Assembly (NCBI RefSeq): GCF_015207425.1
Contig: NZ_JADEWZ010000004.1
Location: 1 to 64,000 of the forward strand
DNA from: Lusitaniella coriacea LEGE 07157
Lineage (GTDB): Bacteria > Cyanobacteriota > Cyanobacteriia > Cyanobacteriales > Spirulinaceae
DNA length: 64,000 bases
Direction: 5' to 3'
In this document: positions 8,873 to 15,570 of the stretch, piece after piece
Numbering within the stretch: the first letter of the stretch is position 1
How the letters are laid out: each line of letters starts with the position of its first letter
Position numbers and translations under genes: made by a program
The notes under the pieces: generated by a model
Told to the model about the DNA's origin: nothing
What the model saw: the letters and a program-made list of their open reading frames with translations, nothing else
Databases searched by the model: none

Positions 8873-9160
8873 TTATAGACGTTCTTCATAAATCCCTGCA
8901 CGGCTGATGCCATAGTCCGATAAGACGGGGGGATGAGATGGAAAGTATGTGGCAAACCGGTCGGCTAATCGATCGGCAAAAGTTTCAAATTGACTCTCAT
9001 TTTCAACGGCGCGATCGCGTTCCCGATCTAATAACACTTCCACCGTCGGCGCGAAAGCTGCAACGAGCAATTGACTGATTCCTTCGCGATCGCGACGAGC
9101 AATGTACGAGCGGAGTTTTACCTCCTGTTCGGGAGACAATTCCAGTGTCACGGTCATCAT
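8873..9160 (-). CDS. VapB-type antitoxin
   Basis: A 95-residue partner for the PIN toxin. The N-terminal MTVTLELSPEQEVKLRSYIARR is a strand followed by a helix, fitting a ribbon-helix-helix-like dimerisation region. The acidic C-terminus (about 55-95) would wrap the toxin. The pair forms a two-gene operon, antitoxin first. Its start is 52 bp from the divergent cmr6-like ATG, so both promoters must share that short gap, and autorepression of the pair could also affect the CRISPR gene. The antitoxin family is not certain from sequence alone. Confidence 0.7.
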   Translation of the reverse strand: MMTVTLELSPEQEVKLRSYIARRDREGISQLLVAAFAPTVEVLLDRERDRAVENESQFETFADRLADRFATYFPSHPPVLSDYGISRAGIYEERL

Positions 9161-9212
9161 CTGATTCCTTCCTATTCCCTTTACCCTGAATGTAGCATTT
9201 CACCCAATTACC

Positions 9213-10889
9213 ATGACTGAAATTCCCAATGCAGCCCAAAAAGTCCCGATGATGTTTCGGGCGCAAACCGCAGGACGCTGCCAGTTACAGCGCATTGCGC
9301 GAGATGCCGAGTCGGATGTGGAACGCTGGACGGACGAATGGACAGATCGCGCTCATCCCGTTCCCTCATCCTCTCCCCAGAATATCCAAACAAAAACCTA
9401 CACCCTAAGCTGGCGCTTTGTCACCAACGGCGGACAGGATGATGGCATCATTCGCCCGGTTATCGGTGCGTTTGGACTCCCTTACTATCCTGGAAGCAGC
9501 ATGAAAGGGGTATTTCGCCGGGTTTGTACGCCCCAACAAGCCGATCGCTATTGCGGCAAGAAATTGACCGGAGGCGACTTTGAACCGGGAATTCTGCGCT
9601 TTCACGGCGGCTATCCCACGGATGATCGCTGGCAAGAGGGGTTGGTGGATATCGTTCACCCCCAGCAAAACTGGCAGGTTAAGAGCGATCGCAAAGATGG
9701 GGGCGCATTTGCCCTGATTTCTCTCTACAAACCCACCCTGCGATTTGGCATTTCCAGCACCAAACCGGAAAAAACGGACTGGGAAGAAGTGTGGGAACTT
9801 TGGGAGCGCGCGATCGCGCAGGGGTTAGGTTGTCGCGTCTGTGCCGGATACGGGCAACCCAGCGAAGTTCAAGGCAAGCGCTTGTATCGCTGTACCCTCA
9901 AAGGACAGGGAGCCGCCCCCAAATTATTGAATGACGAAGGCGAGTTTCGTCCCAACGTCTTTCGCGCCTCGGTACGGGGTCATGCCTTGCGGATTTTTGG
10001 TGGGTTGTGTCAGCCTCGCGACGCAGAGGACTTGGTGCAAACCCTGTTTGGTGGTGTCAAAGGAAACGCCACCGTTGGCTTGCTAGCGATGAACTTTCGT
10101 GATACCCGCTTGAGCGTGCAGGACTACGGAACCGATCCCTACGCCGTTCCCGCCTATCAAGTGGAAGGACAGCTTAACTGGCTGCTGACTCGCGAACTGC
10201 CCTCGGAAGAAAAAGAGGTGCTAATTGCGTTGATGAGAAGCTTAATGCGTTTTTCGATGCTTTTGGGCGGTTTTGGCAAGTCTTGGCGCAGGACAGACCA
10301 CAGACTCTTCTATCCGGAATATTACGAAGGGAGACAATCGAAAGCGCTAATTGGCTGTCACTGGCAGTGGACGGATAGATCTTTAATGTACGACAGTCGG
10401 GTACGCAAATTGGAGCAGGTTGGGCAGTTTATCGACGATGTGCGGAAGGCGGCGAAAACCTGGATGGAAATTCAAGGGGTTGCCGTTCATAATTCCTATG
10501 CAACGGGGTGGCGAGAAGCGTGGCATCCCGACAAGGTGCAGGTTTGGGGTCGCGAAGCGGAAGATGATGAGGACTGCGAAGCCGTGCGCTGGTTCCACGG
10601 TCCCTATCGGCGAGCGATTCGAGAGGCGAGAATTCCTGAAGGATCGATTTATAGAACCTCAGTTGCCGGAAGCATGAATCAAGTGGGTCGCCTGTGGCAT
10701 CGGATGTATCCGGTGGTGCGGTTGGTGAAAGACCCCAAAAATCCGAAAAAGCCGATCGCGAAAAAGACACGACGCTTTTTAGAGTTGCTGACGTTTTTTC
10801 CCAATGGAACGCCAGAATCCGATGCATTTTTAACGTTCTTGGAGTCGGAACAGCAGGAGTTTCAAAAACTTTGGATCGCGGAGGATTAA
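9213..10889 (+). CDS. Double-RAMP protein, Cmr6-like N-half and Cmr1-like C-half
   Basis: A 558-residue CRISPR RAMP protein, about twice the length of a single Cmr6. Residues about 60-225 resemble Cmr6: GLPYYPGSSMKGVFRR (88-103), then LVDIVHPQ and GCRVCAGYG. Residues about 245-370 begin a second RAMP unit, FRASVRGHALRIFGG, LFGGVKGNATVGLL and LLGGFGKSWRR, which resembles Cmr1. If right, one polypeptide supplies both end subunits of the complex. It is preceded by the divergent VapBC pair and followed, after an R1 repeat copy, by the CARF gene. RAMP membership is firm; the Cmr6/Cmr1 split is my inference. Confidence 0.75.
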   Translation: MTEIPNAAQKVPMMFRAQTAGRCQLQRIARDAESDVERWTDEWTDRAHPVPSSSPQNIQTKTYTLSWRFVTNGGQDDGIIRPVIGAFGLPYYPGSSMKGVFRRVCTPQQADRYCGKKLTGGDFEPGILRFHGGYPTDDRWQEGLVDIVHPQQNWQVKSDRKDGGAFALISLYKPTLRFGISSTKPEKTDWEEVWELWERAIAQGLGCRVCAGYGQPSEVQGKRLYRCTLKGQGAAPKLLNDEGEFRPNVFRASVRGHALRIFGGLCQPRDAEDLVQTLFGGVKGNATVGLLAMNFRDTRLSVQDYGTDPYAVPAYQVEGQLNWLLTRELPSEEKEVLIALMRSLMRFSMLLGGFGKSWRRTDHRLFYPEYYEGRQSKALIGCHWQWTDRSLMYDSRVRKLEQVGQFIDDVRKAAKTWMEIQGVAVHNSYATGWREAWHPDKVQVWGREAEDDEDCEAVRWFHGPYRRAIREARIPEGSIYRTSVAGSMNQVGRLWHRMYPVVRLVKDPKNPKKPIAKKTRRFLELLTFFPNGTPESDAFLTFLESEQQEFQKLWIAED

Positions 10890-10903
10890 AGGATGAGTCG
10901 CCA

Positions 10904-10960
10904 TAGTTAAGATTGACACGGAGAAGTTTTGACAATGGGCAATTTGAAGGATTTGATATG
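10904..10960. repeat. Dispersed repeat R1, copy 2 (right half), supplies start of CARF gene
   Basis: Partial copy: GATTGACACGGAG, then CAATGGGCAATTTGAAGGAT and TTGATATG. The terminal ATG is the start codon used for the CARF gene, and GAAGGA 6 nt before it acts as the ribosome-binding site. The same repeat end does the same job at 16875. Confidence 0.75.
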
Positions 10961-12178
10961 AAAAAATGGAATTCTCATCCCAAACACACCTTAATTTGCA
11001 CGGTAGGAACGAGTCTGTTTTATCCCAATCTAATCGGTCTGCCTTCTCCTGAGAATTACGAGCCTTGGTTAAACAAACAACCTTCCCAAGATCGAGCCTA
11101 TTTATCGCCCGAATTTGTTGAAATGCTCAAAACAAATTGGACTGAATTTCAACAACACTCCGCAGAAACTATTGCTTTACAGGAAATCGCGCGATCGCTA
11201 ACGCAATTGCCGGGAACAACGCGGTTGTGCGGTGCAGAAATTAACTCCATTGCCGACCTTATTACGCGAGAATATTGTACGTCAAACTGCAAGCTGTATT
11301 TTTGTCATTCGGCAACCGAATCCGGACGCAACATCGCTAATATTCTCGTGCATTACTATCGCAGGAACGATCGCGCGGTTGTTACTCACGAAATCGAAGA
11401 TTTGCAAGATGACGATCCTAAACGTTTCCGCACCAAAGGATTGCGCAATTTAGCGAAAACAATCGGTCAAATCGTCAGAGAAAGCGGTTCTGAGTTTTGT
11501 GCGATCAATGCCACAGGTGGCTATAAAGCTCAAATCGCGATCGCGGTTTTGATGGGTCAAGCTTTGGGAATCCCCGTCTACTACAAGCACGAACGGTTCA
11601 GCGAAATCGTCGCTTTTCCCCCAATGCCCATTAGTTTGGACTTTGAGTTATGGCAGCACAATAGCGGACTCTTAGAAGCCCTGCAACGCAATGACGTTCT
11701 CAATTGGGATGATTTTGCGGAAGATTGGGATGAAAAAATGGAAGTGATGGTCGAACGAGTTGAGGTTGACGGTCAAATTTATATCGAACTTTCTCCCACC
11801 GGACAAATTTTTCACGACACGTTTAAAAATCGCTTTGATGCCAGTAAAAATGAATATTTACCCCCTCCCATTGACCCACCTCGGAAAATAAAACCGTCCC
11901 TAACAGACCACGGTTGGGGAAATGCTAGAGAACCAATTCTCAACTTTTTACAAACCATTACCGACCAATGTCCTTACGTTCGCCAGTGTAGAACGCACTA
12001 TTGGAATCCTGACTTATCGCAAGCGACCCGTTTTCGATTGCAAAGCGAGCAAATTGAAGGGATTTTTAGCAATGGCAGTTGGACGGTTAAATTCTATGTA
12101 GATACATCGGCAAATACCTCCGGTCAACGTGCTGCTTGTATTGCCGATCTCAACCAACGATTGGCAAACTGGATTTAA
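10958..12178 (+). CDS. CRISPR-associated CARF protein, SSO1393/APE2256-like, with C-terminal effector-like extension
   Basis: A 406-residue protein. Residues 1-235 form a CARF domain of the SSO1393-like type: strand and nucleotide loop TLICTVGTSL (11-20), NATGGYKAQIAIAVLMGQ (184-201), then PVYYKHERFSEIVAFPPMPI (206-225). Relatives bind cyclic oligoadenylate, and some are ring nucleases. Residues about 235-293 look like a winged helix (IELSPTGQIFHDTF). Residues about 315-406 are a further domain that might be RelE-like; an R-x4-H motif (R342-H347) also fits a HEPN nuclease. ATG 10958 was chosen over TTG 10913 because the earlier codons are repeat-derived. A terminator follows. Confidence 0.8.
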   Translation: MKKWNSHPKHTLICTVGTSLFYPNLIGLPSPENYEPWLNKQPSQDRAYLSPEFVEMLKTNWTEFQQHSAETIALQEIARSLTQLPGTTRLCGAEINSIADLITREYCTSNCKLYFCHSATESGRNIANILVHYYRRNDRAVVTHEIEDLQDDDPKRFRTKGLRNLAKTIGQIVRESGSEFCAINATGGYKAQIAIAVLMGQALGIPVYYKHERFSEIVAFPPMPISLDFELWQHNSGLLEALQRNDVLNWDDFAEDWDEKMEVMVERVEVDGQIYIELSPTGQIFHDTFKNRFDASKNEYLPPPIDPPRKIKPSLTDHGWGNAREPILNFLQTITDQCPYVRQCRTHYWNPDLSQATRFRLQSEQIEGIFSNGSWTVKFYVDTSANTSGQRAACIADLNQRLANWI

Positions 12179-12201
12179 GTATTCAGCTTATCGAACCGAT
12201 G

Positions 12202-12244
12202 AAAAAGAGCCAAGTTGTTAGGACTTAGCTCTTTTTTTTTTTTT
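12202..12244. terminator. Bidirectional terminator between CARF gene and CRISPR array
   Basis: Stem AAAAAGAGC (12202-12210) with GCTCTTTTT (12228-12236), plus AAG/CTT inside. A 14-T run follows on the plus strand and five Ts follow on the minus strand. It would stop both the CARF gene and the converging array transcript. Confidence 0.85.
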
Positions 12245-12257
12245 GACATTTTTACAG

Positions 12258-12590
12258 TGAAAAAATTAATCCGATTTAACCCAATCGGTAGGGTAGCCGC
12301 TTACGGAATTGTCGCGTTAAAAGCATTAGTTTCCAACTAATCCGATTTAACCCAATCGGTAGGGGAGGCTGAAAGCTTCAACTGATAGCTACTCTCATCT
12401 CCTCCCCCAGTTTCCAACTAATCCGATTTAACCCAATCGGTAGGGGTTACGGTCGCTTTTGGACCTTACGATTCCTTAGACCGTTTCCAACTAATCCGAT
12501 TTAACCCAATCGGTAGGGGACGCTGTACTCCGATAAGACTGTGGGACCTTACAAGTTTCCAACTAATCCGATTTAACCCAATCGGTAGGG
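12258..12590 (-). CRISPR. CRISPR array, five 36-bp repeats and four spacers
   Basis: Repeats at 12258-12293 (degenerate), 12329-12364, 12410-12445, 12483-12518 and 12555-12590. On the plus strand they begin GTTTCCAACT and end CAATCGGTAGGG; the last four are identical. Spacers are 35, 45, 37 and 36 bp. On the minus strand each repeat ends GTTGGAAAC, like the crRNA 5' tag of many type III repeats, and contains the hairpin CCGATT-GGGTTA-AATCGG. The leftmost repeat has lost its first nine plus-strand bases, which is its 3' end on the minus strand. This marks the trailer end, so the array is read right to left. Confidence 0.95.
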
Positions 12591-13088
12591 TGTTTAGTCT
12601 GGGATACCAGACAGGGCAGGGGTTTTGAGCGCCGATTTCACGCACCCCTGGCGGGTAGTATAGATCGAGCCTGCACAAAGGGCAACCGATCGCCCTCAAA
12701 TCCATGTCCCATATAGAGTACACGCAGGTCAACGAAAGAATGAGGGTTTCGGCGATTGGCTGGGGTGCGCGAACAGAGGCAAAAATTGAGCATTGACTCC
12801 CTAAAACACCTTTCCGATAAGAGATAAAGCGATTTTTAGAATATTTATTTTCAATCAAAAAGCGCTCCGCGCACCTCTGGAGAATAAAAAGCGAAATCCG
12901 AGGGATTTGGGAGCGCCAGGAGAAGAAATCAGTCGAGATCGATCGACCCTGAAGACATTCAAAGTTCGGTAGGATAAGGATTACAAGCATATTAAGCCAA
13001 CTCGATTTGGGGCATCGACACCCGTCTGAGGGGTTAGAAAGGGGGATTTCCATAACCTGATAGCTTGGAGAAAGAACGAAGAAATGTA
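12591..13088. other. CRISPR leader and regulator-upstream region
   Basis: About 500 bp without a gene. The part next to the array holds the array promoter. Further out lies a segment around 12860-12885 with the minus-strand sequence AGAGGTGCGCGGAGCGC. A similar G-G-T-G-C-G-C-G stretch occurs in other cyanobacterial CRISPR leaders as I remember them. Near 13065-13088 GGAGAAAGAACGAAG remains from what I take to be the original upstream region of the WYL regulator gene. A long minus-strand frame crosses this DNA and the array and is not a gene. Confidence 0.6.
12657..12685 (-). promoter_or_regulatory. CRISPR array promoter
   Basis: On the minus strand TTGCCC (12680-12685), a 17-bp spacer and TATACT (12657-12662). 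Transcription would start near 12650, about 60 nt before the first repeat at 12590. Orientation agrees with the repeat polarity and the degenerate distal repeat. Confidence 0.7.
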
Positions 13089-13412
13089 GTGGTCTGTCAA
13101 GGAAGAAATAATGTTGTTGAGCGCCAACGGTTGTCCTTTCCCCCTTCCCCTGTCTTGCCGAGCGTTCCCAAGTCCGCGTCATTTGACGGGGCGTACAGGG
13201 TTTCGAGGAAACACGGTGGTCACAAGCATCTGAGGGAACCTCAGATGTCGCCACCTTCTCGAAACACAGCCCCTCAGTTTTCCTCAAATGCTTGTGCCGG
13301 ACGTTTGCGCCTTGCGGAGGGGCTGTCTTTGGAGGTTTCCTCCAAAGTTTATACGCCCCGTGCGGCGCGGGGTCTCGGCGCTTTACCCGTCAATTGAAAA
13401 TTGACAGACCAG
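13089..13412. mobile_element. 324-bp multi-hairpin element with terminal inverted repeats and TA duplication (MITE-like)
   Basis: Ends are GTGGTCTGTCAA (13089-13100) and TTGACAGACCAG (13401-13412), inverted copies with one mismatch, each bordered by TA (13087-13088 and 13413-13414). Inside are nested perfect pairings: ACGGGGCGTA (13186-13195) with 13352-13361; GTTTCGAG (13200-13207) with 13258-13265, enclosing CATCTGAGG-GAA-CCTCAGATG (13227-13247); ACAGCCCCTC (13266-13275) with 13317-13326; and CTTTGGAGG-TTT-CCTCCAAAG (13327-13347). There is no gene. The TA border fits IS630/Tc1-type insertion. The right TA overlaps the ATG of the WYL gene. Confidence 0.7.
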
Positions 13413-13413
13413 T

Positions 13414-14937
13414 ATGTCCGATTTTGTTTTTGACTATCCCCCCAGCATCGAACTGCTGCAATGGTTGGCGAAACTGTCCTTGCGACAAACCGACGTACTG
13501 CCGATGGCGATTCGCTTGTGGGTTATCTTGCGTTCGCTCTACGGCAACAGCGATGACCCCGTATATCTCGAAGGTTTGAACAATTGCTTTGGCTATTCCG
13601 AGTGGCGCGACCTCTTTTTTCTCGACATCGATTCCCACCATCAGCGCGATCGCGTGGCTCTCCTCCACAACCCCAACTGTCCTTGCAGCAAAACCATTAC
13701 CGATTGGCTCTTCGACCCAGAAACCGGAATCCCGCAACACCAATGGCAAGAAGACTTCACCCAACATTATTCCCCCTCTGCTGCCGAAATGGATCGGGCG
13801 TTGAACCCCACCAATTGGCTCTACGACCCCAATAGAGGATGCACTGAAGCCCAATGGCGACAGGCTTTACAACAGCGCTATCAATTGTCTGAAGGCGAAC
13901 TCAAAACCCTGACGCGCGTCGTTCAGCATCCAGAACGGGAACGCCATAGAAATCGTCCCTTCGCCGTTTCTCGCAAAACCCTCAAAAAAGACCTCAAAAC
14001 CCTCGTTTCCCTGGGATGGTTAAGTGCAGAAGGCTATCGATATCGCAAAGTTGCAGAATTTCCCCCAGTGGCAATTTCCAACCAAACGGTCGTTCTCGCA
14101 CCCTTCGATTTTGGTGTTGCCGGACAATTTATTCAATCTGACTTGGCGGATTTTGTCGATAAATTTGCATCGCCGATTAATGGAGTTCGCCGTTTCTTTC
14201 TCCAGGTTGAATACATTATTCCCGGACAGCTCTACAGTCATATCGAGCAACTGCAAAACCAACTCAAACGCCTTTGGAGTCAAACCCCCGTTCCTCCCGT
14301 TCGCCTTGTCTATCGCAGCGCGAAATTGTACCAAGACGAGGTGGAGCGCGTGGTGTATCCCGTTTGTATTTGCTACTTTCAACGCGCGCCTTACCTTTTT
14401 GCTTACGGTCAAACTCCCAGCGACGAATCGCAGTTGAACTGGTACGATTATCGCCTCGACCGCATTCAAGGTTTGCAGCTATTGTCTTGGGACGCTCCCG
14501 ATATTCCCCCACCGTTGCGCTCTTGGGAAAAAAAGCCAATTCCCCCGGAAAAAATCTCGGAATGGATGAGCGAAGCGTTGGGGTTTGAGTTTTACAAGCC
14601 GAAAGAGTCGATGCTGTTGCGTTTCGACCGTTATTTTTACGCCAACTATATTGCGGGAACCGAACGGGATACTTTGTTTGAAAAATTGTCCCACCGACAG
14701 GCACTCAGCACGGCGAGAACTGCGGCTCTCTCATCGGGGAATCGACGAATGCTTGAGGCAATTTTGCAATCTCGCTCTCCCCAGGATATTTACTGTCGCG
14801 TCCATTATCGCGCGGGAGACAATAACGCGATTATGCGCTTGCGCGCCTGGGGTCAAAATGTGGAGGTTTTATTGCCGTGGGATTTACGCCAACGGATGCG
14901 TTCGGATTTAGTGGAAAGCAGTCGATGGTATCAATGA
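13414..14937 (+). CDS. WYL-type regulator of CRISPR loci (TIGR03985-like)
   Basis: A 507-residue protein resembling the cyanobacterial TIGR03985 family found beside CRISPR loci. An N-terminal region (about 1-165) contains two similar units, TITDWLFDPETGIPQHQW and NPTNWLYDPNRGCTEAQW. A helix-turn-helix-like part follows (RPFAVSRKTLKKDLKTLVSLGWL, about 174-200). The C-terminal half is WYL-like, with FDFGVAGQFIQSDLADF, YRLDRIQGLQLL and a final basic WYL-extension. Such proteins repress CRISPR transcription in Synechocystis. The start ATG abuts the MITE-like element, so the original upstream region is displaced. It overlaps the HD gene by ATGA. Confidence 0.75.
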   Translation: MSDFVFDYPPSIELLQWLAKLSLRQTDVLPMAIRLWVILRSLYGNSDDPVYLEGLNNCFGYSEWRDLFFLDIDSHHQRDRVALLHNPNCPCSKTITDWLFDPETGIPQHQWQEDFTQHYSPSAAEMDRALNPTNWLYDPNRGCTEAQWRQALQQRYQLSEGELKTLTRVVQHPERERHRNRPFAVSRKTLKKDLKTLVSLGWLSAEGYRYRKVAEFPPVAISNQTVVLAPFDFGVAGQFIQSDLADFVDKFASPINGVRRFFLQVEYIIPGQLYSHIEQLQNQLKRLWSQTPVPPVRLVYRSAKLYQDEVERVVYPVCICYFQRAPYLFAYGQTPSDESQLNWYDYRLDRIQGLQLLSWDAPDIPPPLRSWEKKPIPPEKISEWMSEALGFEFYKPKESMLLRFDRYFYANYIAGTERDTLFEKLSHRQALSTARTAALSSGNRRMLEAILQSRSPQDIYCRVHYRAGDNNAIMRLRAWGQNVEVLLPWDLRQRMRSDLVESSRWYQ

Positions 14938-15521
14938 ATGCGAAACCGTTTAAATTGACCCGGCGCTTTGAGACAGCTTTAACCTATACCCATCAACTGC
15001 ACGCCGGACAGGTACGAAAAGGTAGTGACGTTCCCTATATTGCTCACTTGTTGAGCGTTGCGGCGCTGGTTCTTGAAGATGGCGGCAATGAGGATGAGGC
15101 GATCGCGGCATTGCTTCACGATGCAGTCGAAGATTGCGGGGGAATGGAGATATTGCAGGAAATTCGTCGGCGATTTGGCGATCGCGTGGCGCAAATTGTT
15201 GAAGGGTGTACCGAATCGGAAATTATTCCCAAACCCCCTTGGCGAGAGCGTAAGGAGCGCTATCTCCAACAGTTGCGTTGCGGTTCTCCTTCGGTTTATC
15301 GCGTCGCGATCGCGGATAAACTCCATAACGCGCGATCGACCCTCATGGACTATCGCCGCCAGGGAGATGCGGTTTGGCAGAAGTTCAAAGGGGGGAAAGA
15401 AGGAACCCTCTGGTTTTATCGCGCGGTTCTCGCCATCCCACCCCCAAGCGCCCATGTGCTTGCAGAGGAACTGGCGCGGGTTGTTGGGGAATTGAGCGAA
15501 AATTATATGAAATCCGGTTGA
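14934..15521 (+). CDS. HD-domain hydrolase of RelA/SpoT (MESH1-like) type
   Basis: A 195-residue protein. HD-fold landmarks are THQLHAGQVRKGSDVPYIAH (19-38), LLHDAVEDCGG (60-70, with H62-D63 and E66-D67) and VAIADKLHNARST, supplying the metal ligands H38, H62, D63 and the distal Asp. The layout matches stand-alone (p)ppGpp hydrolases, but the typical G-V-T-D loop reads GCTESE, so the substrate may differ. It has no synthetase domain. The start at 14934 makes an ATGA overlap with the WYL stop, implying translational coupling. The last codons (NYMKSG) lie in an R1 repeat copy. Alarmone or another CRISPR-related nucleotide are both possible substrates. Confidence 0.75.
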   Translation: MNAKPFKLTRRFETALTYTHQLHAGQVRKGSDVPYIAHLLSVAALVLEDGGNEDEAIAALLHDAVEDCGGMEILQEIRRRFGDRVAQIVEGCTESEIIPKPPWRERKERYLQQLRCGSPSVYRVAIADKLHNARSTLMDYRRQGDAVWQKFKGGKEGTLWFYRAVLAIPPPSAHVLAEELARVVGELSENYMKSG

Positions 15522-15550
15522 ACGTCCTCAGCAAGGGCTGACACGGGGTG
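15504..15550. repeat. Dispersed repeat R1, copy 3 (left part)
   Basis: ATATGAAATCCGGTTGAACG followed by GGGCTGACACGGGG. The HD gene ends inside it, so its last six codons and stop derive from repeat sequence. Confidence 0.65.
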
Positions 15551-15570
15551 ACTGGGAGAGGGGAAACAGC

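Noticed and set aside
10913-10957. Fifteen extra N-terminal codons for the CARF protein from a TTG start
   Set aside because: They are encoded by repeat R1, and the ATG at 10958 has a better ribosome site and fits the CARF first strand.
12446-12554. Shared GGACCTTAC in two spacers
   Set aside because: Nine bases is too short to indicate a common target or duplication.
12466-13287. Long minus-strand open frame of 273 codons crossing the CRISPR array and leader
   Set aside because: It translates the repeats twice into the same peptide, has no family features and covers the array promoter; it is noncoding.
13089-13412. Idea that the hairpin element is a group II intron, tracrRNA or IS200/IS605 end
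   Set aside because: No intron domain V, no anti-repeat to the CRISPR repeat and no tnpB; TA-bordered inverted ends fit a MITE better, although a structured RNA is not excluded.
13065-13579. Plus-strand frames inside the 324-bp element
   Set aside because: They follow the palindromes, have no ribosome site and run into the WYL gene in another frame.
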